Source: CAZSLO01 sp964608025 (GTDB lineage: Bacteria; Chloroflexota; Dehalococcoidia; Lucifugimonadales; CAJWER01). From it: a stretch of 64,000 nt of DNA. Positions 43,356 to 52,556 of this stretch are shown in pieces. Numbering within the stretch: position 1 is the stretch's first letter; every line of letters begins with the position of its first letter. A model generated the notes under the pieces. That model saw only the letters and a program-made list of their open reading frames with translations. It was not told the DNA's origin and made no database searches. A program made the position numbers and the translations under genes. The stretch spans positions 201,673 through 265,672 of the forward strand of contig CAZSLO010000023.1 of assembly GCA_964608025.1 (NCBI GenBank). The letters are read 5' to 3'.

Positions 43356-44774
43356 ATGGAAAACGAACTGGAATTTGCTCCTGCTTGGAAAATCCGACAA
43401 CTTGTAAGTGATGGTGAGATTTCCCCGGTTGAACTGACAAAAATGTTCCTCGACCGGATTGATTCCCTTGATTCTCATCTCAACTCTTACCTAACTGTAA
43501 CGGCTGATAGGGCCCTTGCCGCTGCGCATGTAGCCGAAGAAGCAGTGTTGAATGGTGATCACCTAGGACTTCTTCATGGAATACCTGTATCGATCAAGGA
43601 TTTAGAGATGTCTGCAGGAGTCCGCACTACTGGTGGCTCTCTTTTATTTGAAGATCGCGTGCCAAGTGTTGATTCGTCCGTCGTTCAGAGGGTTAAATCT
43701 GCGGGAGCGATTATACTTGGTAAGACAAATACGCCCGAATTCGGATTGCTTGGCCATACTCAAAATCGACTTGGTGACCATTGTCGAAATCCATGGAATA
43801 CTGACCGAACTACAGGAGGGTCGAGTGGTGGTGCCGGGGCCGCTGTAGCTGCTGGACTCTGCTCCTTGGCGACAGGTAGCGATGGTGGAGGATCAATACG
43901 GATTCCTGCTTCCTTCTGTGGGATATACGGCATTAAGCCTACCCAGGGAAGGGTACCGTTGTATGCAGGTACTCCAGGGACGCCTTTCGCTAATCACTTC
44001 AGCCAGTCTGGACCTATGAGTAGGACTGTTAAAGATTCTGCAATATTACTCCAAGCCTTGGCAGGCCACGACACGAATGATGTGAATAGCCTTAGGGTAG
44101 TACCCGGTGATTATATAGCTGCTGTAGATGACGATATCGGGCAGCTAAAGATTGCGTGGAGTCCGGATTATGGATATGCGGCGGTTGAACCTGAAATTAT
44201 TTCTAAGTGTGAGCAAGCAGTGCGTGTATTTGAAGAACTAGGTTGTATTGTTGAAGAAGTAGATCTAGATATCAAATCACCCTTTGAGGAATTTTGGACC
44301 TTGTTCACTGCGGTATCAAATGCTAGATATGAATCACTTATCGGGGGCAACTCCGATTTGTTAACTGACTATGGACGCGAAGCCATTGAGTCTGGCGCTC
44401 GGGTCACTGGACCCGAATATGCTCGCGCTTTAGGGGTACGTGCAAATTTGATCTCACGGTTTGCAACTATATTTGACAAATACGACTTGCTTGTGTCCCC
44501 AACTCTTTCAGTAGGAGCTTTCCCTGTAGGGGAACCACCTACTGAAATTGCAGGCAAACCAGTACATCCATTTTGGGGATTCTTACCATTTACATATCCG
44601 ATTAATATGATTGGTAATCCAGCAGCCAGCATACCCGCTGGTTTCACAGCCGAAGGACTCCCGGTAGGCCTCCACATAGTAGGCCAGTGGGGTGATGAAG
44701 AGACTGTGGTTGCTGCATCTTCTGCCTTTGAAAATGCGAGGCCTTGGAACAACATCCAGCCACCCATTTCGTAG
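43356..44774 (+). CDS. Amidase signature family hydrolase (GatA-like)
   Basis: 472 residues with the Ser-cisSer-Lys triad of the amidase signature family: Lys in SIKDLEM (about 77-83), the cis-Ser in GGSSGGAGAAVAAG (about 151-164) and the nucleophile Ser in SDGGGSIRIPASFCG (about 173-187). It hydrolyses amides or Asn/Gln-type side chains. The family includes GatA, but no gatB/gatC is adjacent, and the residues after the triad (IKPTQGRVP) are common to generic amidases. A catabolic amidase is therefore more likely. Divergent from the corrinoid operon. Confidence 0.88.
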   Translation: MENELEFAPAWKIRQLVSDGEISPVELTKMFLDRIDSLDSHLNSYLTVTADRALAAAHVAEEAVLNGDHLGLLHGIPVSIKDLEMSAGVRTTGGSLLFEDRVPSVDSSVVQRVKSAGAIILGKTNTPEFGLLGHTQNRLGDHCRNPWNTDRTTGGSSGGAGAAVAAGLCSLATGSDGGGSIRIPASFCGIYGIKPTQGRVPLYAGTPGTPFANHFSQSGPMSRTVKDSAILLQALAGHDTNDVNSLRVVPGDYIAAVDDDIGQLKIAWSPDYGYAAVEPEIISKCEQAVRVFEELGCIVEEVDLDIKSPFEEFWTLFTAVSNARYESLIGGNSDLLTDYGREAIESGARVTGPEYARALGVRANLISRFATIFDKYDLLVSPTLSVGAFPVGEPPTEIAGKPVHPFWGFLPFTYPINMIGNPAASIPAGFTAEGLPVGLHIVGQWGDEETVVAASSAFENARPWNNIQPPIS

Positions 44775-44881
44775 AAAACCACTAAGTAGTTATTGTTTAA
44801 GGTTTCCATATATCTGAAGCAATCTGTGGGTTGATCACTGTCTGGGAACCGATCATGATTGGGATCTGGCTACACCTACTC

Positions 44882-45619
44882 TTAAATCTGATCTGAGGCG
44901 CCCTGCTTTTCTCCTATTAGGATAGATACGGTGCCTAAACCCAGGCTTTTTTTTCGTAAAACTAGCAATCCGGAGTCCTTCACCGCGTCGGCGATCTCAT
45001 CGGCGCTCATGAATCCTTCTACCGACTCTGGAAGGTATGTATAAGCTTCTCTGTCACCTGCAAAAAACGTTCCCATCCATGGAGTGATATAACGAAAATA
45101 TATTGGTAAAAGAAGCGGTAGCAAACCCTTGCTCTTCATCCGGACTATTTCGAGAATAATAAGCCGACCGCCAGGCTGTATAACTCGAACCATTTCCGAA
45201 AGTGCTGCTGGTATATCAATAAAATTACGTAAACCGAATCCAACGGTAGTGTAGGTAAAAGTGTTGTCCGCGAATGGCAAGGAGTGGGCGTCTCCTGCAA
45301 TGTAATTTATAGTACTTGTTGTTGCACGCCGGTCTGATTTCTCTATTGCTATCGGCAGCATAGGTTTGGCGAAATCCAGACCCACAATTTGATCCACCTC
45401 GGGTTGCATTGCAAGCTCGATAGCGAAATCTCCTGTTCCTGTTGCTATATCAAGCCCCGGGCCCTTGAGGTCGGTAATCGCAATTTCCACAGCGAGTCTA
45501 CGCCAAGCATGATGTCGTCCGGCAGTCATGATGGTATTAAGCCGGTCATAGCGACTTGATATTCGAGAAAACATCTTCTCAACGTACTGGGCTCGATCTT
45601 GGCCTGTGAGATTTACCAT
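44882..45619 (-). CDS. Demethylmenaquinone methyltransferase (UbiE/MenG)
   Basis: 245 residues from ATG 45619; longer in-frame starts lie inside the upstream gene. SAM motif I is LDIATGTGDFAIEL (about 54-67). Motif II/III include VGLDFAKPMLP and the UbiE-specific YTTVGFGLRNF, followed by EMVRVIQPGGRLIILEI. It performs the last methylation of menaquinone (or ubiquinone), so the organism respires with a quinone; menaquinone is expected for Chloroflexota. It starts 13 bases after the nnr stop and is probably co-transcribed. Confidence 0.88.
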   Translation of the reverse strand: MVNLTGQDRAQYVEKMFSRISSRYDRLNTIMTAGRHHAWRRLAVEIAITDLKGPGLDIATGTGDFAIELAMQPEVDQIVGLDFAKPMLPIAIEKSDRRATTSTINYIAGDAHSLPFADNTFTYTTVGFGLRNFIDIPAALSEMVRVIQPGGRLIILEIVRMKSKGLLPLLLPIYFRYITPWMGTFFAGDREAYTYLPESVEGFMSADEIADAVKDSGLLVLRKKSLGLGTVSILIGEKQGASDQI

Positions 45620-45632
45620 TGTGGGGATGGTC

Positions 45633-47192
45633 CTAAATCCTAAATTTTGCGAGAGACATTGTAGCTTTTGGAAGTGCGGGGAGCAGATCACTAGCTAACA
45701 TCCCACTGTCTCCCAACTCTTGGCTCACAATAGTTGCAGCTAACCCATGTAGATAAACTCCGAGTTGCCCTGCTTCATAAGGGTTCAGTCCTTGTCCAAG
45801 AAGCCCAGCTATAGTACCAGCGAGCACATCACCAGTTCCCGCGGATGCTAGCGCAGGGTTCGCGAATGGACTTATGGAAGCTTGGCCGTGTCCGTTGGCA
45901 ATGATTGTAAATGCGCCTTTCAATACAACTATTTGATCCCACTGCTTTGCAGCATTTAGGGCTACTGAAACCCTATCCTCTCCAATTTTTGGGGTAGATA
46001 TCCCTGTTAGGCGTGACATCTCCCCAGGATGAGGAGTTGTAATAGTAGGTGTGGTTAGGTATTGCCACCAGTTTTCCTTTGTCGCAAGAAAATTTAACCC
46101 ATCTGCGTCGACAACAGTAGGAGGAAGACTATTTCCGGATAATAAAAGCCCGTTTAGCATAGATTGGTTATCTTCAGACATACCTATTCCACAGCCGACA
46201 AGTAGTGCGTCATAAGTCTCGAGTACTTCAAGTATCTGTCCTGCGGCTTTGGGTGAAGGAGAACCGTTAACTGTTTCATCTAGTGGTAGATAAGTGGCCT
46301 CTACGGCTCTTGGCGATACCGATGATTGGAGGCTTTTTGGAATCGCTAGCGTTACGAGGCCAACACCGACGCGGGCTGCTGCATTCGCAGCCAGGGATGC
46401 TGCGCCGACATAATTACTCGATCCTGCGACAATCATTAATCGACCAAATGTGCCCTTGTGTCCAGATAGGGGTCTATATGGTAGCTTTGATCCAGCCAGA
46501 GCCGGCGCCAAAAGCCCGATATTAAAATCGGAATCGATGTTATCAGGTAGCCCGATATCTACAGTTTCGATTTGACCAGCTAGGCTCGCTCCCGGGAATT
46601 TATATAGGCCGATCTTAGGCCTGCCGAGACTAACCGTTATGTCGGCCTTCAAACAATTTGGATCGGCTTCACCAGTGTCGGGATTGACTCCCGAAGGAAG
46701 ATCTATCGATACTATTCTCAATTGGGGACGCCTTGTCTTTTCATGGGAGACTGCTCCAATCACCTTCTTAACTGCGCCTTCTACGGGTCGTGAACAGCCT
46801 GTTCCCAGTATTGCATCTACAACGATTTCACACGATGCGAGAATCTTTTCTACATCCCTAGATCTCCCGTCCTGGTATGGGTGTATTAACTGTGTGCCTT
46901 GCTCTAGTACAGCCAATAGCTTCAAATCATTTTCTGGTCTAGCGGCTACTAGACAGACGGTTACGCGCCCGCCCCATGAGCTGAGTTTTCGAGCAACTAC
47001 TAGTCCATCACCGCCGTTATTACCCTTGCCAACAAGCACAAGAATATTCCCGCCCATTCTAGTGGAGAGTTGATTTCTGATGCGCTTGGCTACTTCTAGC
47101 CCAGCGTTTTCCATGAGAACATCAGATGATATTCCGAACGCCTCGGCCCGACGTTCGAGAGTTCGCATTTGTTCTGAGGTGACTATTTTCAA
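45633..47192 (-). CDS. nnr: Bifunctional NAD(P)H-hydrate repair enzyme (epimerase + dehydratase)
   Basis: 519 residues. The N-terminal YjeF/NnrE epimerase domain (about 1-210) has LVGKGNNGGDGLVVAR and IVDAILGTG. The C-terminal ribokinase-like NnrD dehydratase (about 225-510) has LMIVAGSSNYVGAA, VVDADGLNFLA, TPHPGEMSRLTG and NPALASAGTGDVLAGTIAGLLGQG (in pieces: ASAGTGDVLAG, LLGQG). It repairs the damaged hydrates NADHX and NADPHX in an ADP/ATP-dependent way. The TTG start gives MKIVTSEQMRTLERR, a typical N-terminus. First gene of nnr-ubiE. Confidence 0.92.
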   Translation of the reverse strand: MKIVTSEQMRTLERRAEAFGISSDVLMENAGLEVAKRIRNQLSTRMGGNILVLVGKGNNGGDGLVVARKLSSWGGRVTVCLVAARPENDLKLLAVLEQGTQLIHPYQDGRSRDVEKILASCEIVVDAILGTGCSRPVEGAVKKVIGAVSHEKTRRPQLRIVSIDLPSGVNPDTGEADPNCLKADITVSLGRPKIGLYKFPGASLAGQIETVDIGLPDNIDSDFNIGLLAPALAGSKLPYRPLSGHKGTFGRLMIVAGSSNYVGAASLAANAAARVGVGLVTLAIPKSLQSSVSPRAVEATYLPLDETVNGSPSPKAAGQILEVLETYDALLVGCGIGMSEDNQSMLNGLLLSGNSLPPTVVDADGLNFLATKENWWQYLTTPTITTPHPGEMSRLTGISTPKIGEDRVSVALNAAKQWDQIVVLKGAFTIIANGHGQASISPFANPALASAGTGDVLAGTIAGLLGQGLNPYEAGQLGVYLHGLAATIVSQELGDSGMLASDLLPALPKATMSLAKFRI

Positions 47193-47397
47193 AAGCTAAG
47201 CGATCATATATATAGTTTGAGTATAATGGCCCGATTCTAGCACAGAGGTTTAGTGGGGCTGTTTTTTATTGACAATACCTACTAGATAATTCCAGAACCA
47301 CAGTTGGCTACGGGCCCTCAAGCTATATATTTATACTAGGAGCCCTACATAGTTACAATTTCACTCGAATAGAAGATAGGCGATAGGAGATAGTCAT

Positions 47398-48507
47398 ATG
47401 GGATTACGTTACAAGGCTGCGATCGTAGGGTTAGGTAGGATTGCGACAATGATCGATGATGAGGTGGTAAATGCTGGAAGCCCCCGCCACGTATTACCTA
47501 TGAGCCATATGGGTAGTTATATCGATGTGCAAGAAGTAGATTTTGTAGGAGGGGCAGATCCTTACAAAGAACAACGGGATGCATTTGCTAAAAAACATGG
47601 TTCTACTAATCTTTACTCGGATTATAGGACTATGATTGAGAAGGAACGCCCGGATATCGTTTCTATATGTACTTCAGCTCGTCCTCGAGCCGAAATTGTG
47701 ACTACGATTGCTAGTATGAATGCTGGCGTCAAGGCAATTTGGGCCGAGAAGCCTATCGCTTTAACATTGGAAGATGCAGATCGGATGGTGGATGTATGTA
47801 AAGACTCTGGAATAATTTTAGCGGTTAATTGTGCGCGTAGATGGGACTCTTGGTATAGCAAGGCTAGGGAGATAATTGACTCCGGAGAAATCGGAGAAGT
47901 AATGCAGGTAACGGTATATCAGGTTGGGAATCTGTCTCATAACTCTCATATGATTAATCTGGCACGATTTTTGGCTGGTGGTAATGGGCAAGTCAAATGG
48001 GTTTATGGGGATCTTGAGAGCGACGAGATAGCACAAACAGACGACGATCTTGGTGGGATTTCATACCTAGCTTTTGAGAATGGAGTACGTGCTTTGGTTA
48101 GGCAAGATAAGTGGAAATATTCAGAGTCTGAGGTGATCGGTTCTGGGGGTCGAATTAAGATAATCAACGATGCACAGGAATTGGAATTATGGATAAACAG
48201 TCAAACTCTTGGCTATGAAAGTCAGGTGAGACATCTTTTTCCTAGACGACAGAAGATTGAAAGCGCAACAGTCCGCGCGGTTCGAGATCTCATACATTGC
48301 ATCGAGACTGGGAACGACCCGGCGAGTTCAGGTATGGATGGACGCCATGATCTAGAAGTAGCCATAGCTGTTCGTGAATCACATAGGCTTGGTGGAGTCA
48401 AGGTAGATTTGCCAATCTCCGATAGGACAAAGAGAATCAATTCCTATGAAACACTTCTGAGTGCCGAAGATCTCCCACGTGCTCTTCAGAAACAGCGTAA
48501 TTCATAG
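47398..48507 (+). CDS. Gfo/Idh/MocA family oxidoreductase
   Basis: 369 residues. The N-terminal Rossmann fold has VGLGRIATM (about 11-19), the catalytic-Lys motif is AIWAEKPIALT (about 118-128), and a C-terminal alpha/beta dimerisation sheet ends with GRHDLEVAIAVRESHRLG. NAD(P)-dependent sugar or inositol dehydrogenases and dehalogenating or dehydrating relatives share this architecture; the substrate is not readable. GGAG lies 8-9 bases before ATG 47398. It stands alone between the divergent nnr operon and a converging gamma-glutamyltransferase gene. Confidence 0.86.
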   Translation: MGLRYKAAIVGLGRIATMIDDEVVNAGSPRHVLPMSHMGSYIDVQEVDFVGGADPYKEQRDAFAKKHGSTNLYSDYRTMIEKERPDIVSICTSARPRAEIVTTIASMNAGVKAIWAEKPIALTLEDADRMVDVCKDSGIILAVNCARRWDSWYSKAREIIDSGEIGEVMQVTVYQVGNLSHNSHMINLARFLAGGNGQVKWVYGDLESDEIAQTDDDLGGISYLAFENGVRALVRQDKWKYSESEVIGSGGRIKIINDAQELELWINSQTLGYESQVRHLFPRRQKIESATVRAVRDLIHCIETGNDPASSGMDGRHDLEVAIAVRESHRLGGVKVDLPISDRTKRINSYETLLSAEDLPRALQKQRNS

Positions 48508-48592
48508 GAATGATTAATCGCCATTAACGATAATTTAAGGGTGATATATAGATATTCATATTGTCTTCGATACGGCGTGACCGCGTAGTCGA

Positions 48593-50395
48593 TTACCAGC
48601 TTAGTGCATAGCAGGCTCGACGAGGGTCTGCACCTGTACTAAGGACACCAGTATCTAAGTCTCTTTTGGAGACTGTAGCCCCCATCCCACAGACCGCTGC
48701 CTGAACTACTTTATGGCCTAGCTGTGACAATGCGTCGGCAGTCTCGGTTGTAAAGCCTGGTTCTAGCGAAAGTTGGCCTGGGTAAACGATATGGGGATAG
48801 AAAGAGTCAGGGGCACTATCAGTGGCAAATCGAGGAGCTTCTATGGACTCTTGGGTATTCATATTGAAAATGAGTGTATTGAGGATAAGTTGGAGGTTAC
48901 CTTGAGCCTGATGATCACCTCCTGGACAGCCGAATGTCATGGTAGGGACACCGTCTTTGATCGCGATGTAATTTACCAGAGTAGTACGAGGGCGCTTGCC
49001 TGGTTCAATTACATTTGGGTGTCCGTCAGTCAGGTTAAACATCTCTATTCTGGTACTGAGAGCGAATCCCAATTCAGGGAAGAACACTGATTTACCAAAA
49101 GAGCCTCCGCTAGGAGTGGCGCAGGCTAGATTACCGTTGTTGTCAATTGCGGAGATATGAGTAGTCCCGCCCTCACCGCCGGGATCACCTGTAAATACAT
49201 GTGGCGTTTCTGGCACGGATCCCTTTGATGGGTAATGCTTGGTAAATATCCAAGGGTTCCCTTGGTCTGGTAGGTTAGGTGTAGCGTGGTTTTGGTTAAT
49301 CATCGCCGCACGAGCGACTCCATATTCTTTGGAAAGCAGACCATGTACAGGGACATCTGAGTATAATGGGTCGCCGTAAAATGCTTGCCTGTCTGCCAAT
49401 GCCAGTTTTAGTGCTTCTGTGACGGTGTGGATATAAATGGGAGTGTTGTGACCCATTGATTTCAAATCAAATTGCTCAAGAATATTTAATGCCTGCAGTA
49501 GAACTGCGGCTTGCGACCAGGTTCCTTGGCAACAAATTTCGTGCCCCGCGAAAGTTGTTCGCAACGGCTCTTCAAACTTGGATTCGTACGAGCCTAGATC
49601 ATTATATCCAAGTATGCCACCTACATTAGAGGAAGAATTTGATATCAACTTTGCAGTTTTGCCAGAGTAGAATTCTTTGATTGCAGACTGAAGCCGTTCG
49701 GAACGAGTCCCTTCTGAATTTGCCTCTGCATTTGCCATAGCAGTCAATGTTGTGGCCAGCCCGGGTTGTATAAGTAGTGAACCCTCTTTTGGAAGTTGGC
49801 CGTTGTCATAGAAGATTTCTGTGCCACCAGGAGGAAATAACTTGAATTGCTTGGTAGTTGACGCCGCGCCTAGGGCATTTATCATATATTGGTAGTGTGG
49901 TATTCCTTGTACCGCATATTGTATTGATGGACCAAGGACCTCTCCCAGGGATTTAGTTCCATATCTGTCTAATAATGAAATTGTGGCATGCACCACGCCC
50001 GGTACAGTGAAAGCTAGTGGTGCCTGATCTCCGGGTCCCGTAGGTATAGAATTTAACCCTTTGGATTTGTAGAAATCTGTATTTGCTCGACTTGGTGCTA
50101 CACCTTGACCACTAAGAGAATACAAGTCGCCTGATTGTGCGTCATAGAGCATGAATACGCTCTCGGCGCCTAGAGAATAAGACGCGATTGGTTCGATAAC
50201 AGATGCAGCGAAGACAGAGGCAGCTACCGCGTCAAATGCATTCCCTCCCTCCAACATCATTCGCATGCCTGCCATAGATGTGAGGTAGTGTCCGCTTGAT
50301 ATCACGCCCTGTGTACCAAAGACGACCGGTCGGCTGGTTTTTGGACGTTCTGTAGCGTCTGTATCGGCCTTCTTGACTTCTTTAGGTTCTGCCAT
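48593..50395 (-). CDS. Gamma-glutamyltransferase family protein
   Basis: 600 residues, Ntn-hydrolase GGT fold. The N-terminal part reads GGNAFDAVAASVFAASVIEP (about 50-69) and the autoprocessing nucleophile Thr is in GEGGTTHISAIDNNGN (about 402-417), followed by TPSGGSFG. No signal peptide or lipobox is present, so it is a cytoplasmic member, unlike E. coli Ggt. Such proteins may transfer or hydrolyse gamma-glutamyl bonds or cleave cephalosporin-like amides. It is monocistronic; GGGGATATCA precedes the ATG. Confidence 0.88.
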   Translation of the reverse strand: MAEPKEVKKADTDATERPKTSRPVVFGTQGVISSGHYLTSMAGMRMMLEGGNAFDAVAASVFAASVIEPIASYSLGAESVFMLYDAQSGDLYSLSGQGVAPSRANTDFYKSKGLNSIPTGPGDQAPLAFTVPGVVHATISLLDRYGTKSLGEVLGPSIQYAVQGIPHYQYMINALGAASTTKQFKLFPPGGTEIFYDNGQLPKEGSLLIQPGLATTLTAMANAEANSEGTRSERLQSAIKEFYSGKTAKLISNSSSNVGGILGYNDLGSYESKFEEPLRTTFAGHEICCQGTWSQAAVLLQALNILEQFDLKSMGHNTPIYIHTVTEALKLALADRQAFYGDPLYSDVPVHGLLSKEYGVARAAMINQNHATPNLPDQGNPWIFTKHYPSKGSVPETPHVFTGDPGGEGGTTHISAIDNNGNLACATPSGGSFGKSVFFPELGFALSTRIEMFNLTDGHPNVIEPGKRPRTTLVNYIAIKDGVPTMTFGCPGGDHQAQGNLQLILNTLIFNMNTQESIEAPRFATDSAPDSFYPHIVYPGQLSLEPGFTTETADALSQLGHKVVQAAVCGMGATVSKRDLDTGVLSTGADPRRACYALSW

Positions 50396-50473
50396 TGATA
50401 TCCCCTATTTATGGATCTGTTCAATAAATTCTATCAGTATCTAGAAATTGATTAGAAACTATGTTTTATATTA

Positions 50474-51169
50474 TTAGCTGTCCCTGAGCATCCCTCGCAA
50501 GAAAATTTTCAAGAGACCTTCGTTAACAGGATTAACTATACGTCGCACTTCATTTCCATCACGATCTATAAGAAATGTGGTGGGAAAATTCGTAACTCGG
50601 TATGCAACAGTTAATTGCCCAAGGAGATCTACGCCAAGTGGATAAGTTATTCCGTAAGTCTCTGAAAATTCCTTGACCTCCTCGCTTTCATCGTATATTG
50701 CAATACCAAGGAAGATGACCTCTTTCTCTTTATATTCTTCCCATATACGCTGAAGTGCTGGCATTTCAGCTCTACAAGGAGGGCACCAGGTACCCCAGAA
50801 GTTGAGCACCACGACTTTTCCGCGGTAGTTTGATAGATTCACTACTTGGCCATCAATGAGCTCGATTTCAAAGTCCTGTGCCGTCTTACCCGAGCCTAGA
50901 TCTATCTTCCTAGGAGGTCGGCCGGATAGAAATTTGGGGTCAGGAGTAGGGGGTACACTGAGATTGGGAGTTGGGATTGGCATTTCTGTTGCTGCAGGAT
51001 AATATTCGGATATTTGGGATGTAGGAGTCACTGGTTTTTCCAATTCAGCCATTTTTTGAGGCGCGTGAACCCCATTGGGAGATATTTGGGAGCATGCAAT
51101 AGACGCCAGTACGTATAGCGCGATCAGACCAATTTCCAGAGGTTTCCACATAAAATATATTATAGCCAT
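50474..51169 (-). CDS. TlpA-family thiol:disulfide oxidoreductase, lipoprotein
   Basis: 231 residues. The signal peptide ends in the lipobox LASIAC, giving an outer-face membrane anchor. A Pro/Thr-rich spacer (about 40-75) leads to a thioredoxin domain with the redox pair WCPPC (about residues 120-130), NFWGTWCPPC context, and the cis-Pro in TNFPTTFLID. TlpA/ResA-type proteins reduce cysteines of apocytochrome c or other exported proteins. No cytochrome-maturation gene is nearby. An in-frame ATG six codons on is also possible. Divergent from the beta-propeller lipoprotein. Confidence 0.88.
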   Translation of the reverse strand: MAIIYFMWKPLEIGLIALYVLASIACSQISPNGVHAPQKMAELEKPVTPTSQISEYYPAATEMPIPTPNLSVPPTPDPKFLSGRPPRKIDLGSGKTAQDFEIELIDGQVVNLSNYRGKVVVLNFWGTWCPPCRAEMPALQRIWEEYKEKEVIFLGIAIYDESEEVKEFSETYGITYPLGVDLLGQLTVAYRVTNFPTTFLIDRDGNEVRRIVNPVNEGLLKIFLRGMLRDS

Positions 51170-51404
51170 GCTTGATGACTCGTTGGATTTACTCTGGAAA
51201 CCCCTACACTAGGTACATAGAATCATGTTAATGTGTCTTCCCATATGGAATATCTACAAAAAAGTGGTTCTATATAATCTGTTTTATTCAAACAAGGCCC
51301 AAGTTACTCTTGGTAGTAAACTAGGGTCGTTAATAGTCTCGTGTATGAAGTCTCCATAGGGAGTTGCATATTCGTAATGGGAGACCTTATTTAGGAGCCA
51401 GAGA

Positions 51405-52460
51405 ATGTTGAACAAACTTAAAGCCTTCAATACTTTTTCCATGTTATGCCTACCTCGTTGGACAGGATATTTATGGGGAATTGCATGTATGTTGGTAGTT
51501 GGCATTGCCTGTACATCAGGGGAGCCACCCGTAGTGTTCACTTCAGATCGAGATGGCAACAAAGAAATTTATGCGGTTTATGTCGACGGTGGAGGTGAAC
51601 TCAATATCACCCAGAGTGCAACTAACGAGTTCGAACCAATTGTATCTCCAGACAGAAAATGGATTGCGTTCTTATCGGGATCTGAATCAACTGGGAACGT
51701 GTCTCTTGAAGTCATTGCACGTAACGGGGTTTCACGACAACGTGTAACAGAAGTCCCCGGTGTCCACTCTAGTCATCGCTGGTCACCCGACTCGAGACGC
51801 ATTGCTTATGCTTTGAATTCACGCGAAAACAAATCTGTTCATATAGGCAACATCGAGGGAGCTAAGCCCATACTCCTGACGGCGTTGGAAACAGAAGAAG
51901 TAGGAGGATGGTCCCCAAGTGGCAAGGAAGTGGTATTTGCTGTGCAAGATTCAGAAGAACAGGGGATATGGTCACGTAACCCAGACGGGGTAAATGAATT
52001 CCAACTTTCCACTGATGTCGATTCAAGCCCTAGATGGTCTCCTGATGGCGAACGAATTGCATTCATATCACATAGGGATGGCAATCCTGAGATATATGTT
52101 ATGAATTGGGACGGTTCTGGTGCGACACGGCTTACCAATAATGAAGCTAAGGACGACACGATTTCTTGGTCTCCGGATAGTAAATCATTAGTGTTTGTAT
52201 CTGAACAAGATGGGAACCCCGAGATATATACCGCGGAAGTTTATTCAGGTGAAATTACGAGACTTACCTTCAACGAAATTCGGGACGGTCAGCCAGTTTG
52301 GTCTCCAAGTGGCACCCGGATTGCCTTTGTTTCGCATGTCCCTGACGAGATGAAATCTCAACAGGATGGCGATGCCGAAATATTTGTTATGGATGTTGAT
52401 GGTGGTAATCAAATACGACTTACGAATAATGAATTCGAAGATATAAACCCCTCCTGGTAG
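51405..52460 (+). CDS. TolB-like beta-propeller lipoprotein
   Basis: 351 residues. The signal segment ends in VVGIAC, a likely lipobox, so it is membrane-tethered outside. About seven WD40-like (PD40) blades follow, each with an ISWSPDSKSLVF- or RWSPDGERIAF-like strand and a DGNPEIYVMNWDG-type turn, the pattern of TolB and DPP6-type propellers. No C-terminal peptidase is fused. It may be a scaffold for envelope proteins; no Tol-Pal genes are seen. TAGGAG precedes the ATG. Confidence 0.82.
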   Translation: MLNKLKAFNTFSMLCLPRWTGYLWGIACMLVVGIACTSGEPPVVFTSDRDGNKEIYAVYVDGGGELNITQSATNEFEPIVSPDRKWIAFLSGSESTGNVSLEVIARNGVSRQRVTEVPGVHSSHRWSPDSRRIAYALNSRENKSVHIGNIEGAKPILLTALETEEVGGWSPSGKEVVFAVQDSEEQGIWSRNPDGVNEFQLSTDVDSSPRWSPDGERIAFISHRDGNPEIYVMNWDGSGATRLTNNEAKDDTISWSPDSKSLVFVSEQDGNPEIYTAEVYSGEITRLTFNEIRDGQPVWSPSGTRIAFVSHVPDEMKSQQDGDAEIFVMDVDGGNQIRLTNNEFEDINPSW

Positions 52461-52503
52461 TTATGGGATTAGTCCTTCAGTGTGGATACGTTTGGTATGT
52501 CGT

Positions 52504-52512
52504 TGCTATAAT
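52504..52512 (+). promoter_or_regulatory. Extended -10 promoter for proBA
   Basis: TGC followed by a perfect TATAAT (52504-52512). The -35 region is poor, which is tolerated by extended -10 promoters. Predicted leader before ATG 52557 is about 38 bases. Confidence 0.52.
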
Positions 52513-52556
52513 TGAGGATAATCAAGCCTCGCGTACGATCCATCTACTCTAGATTT

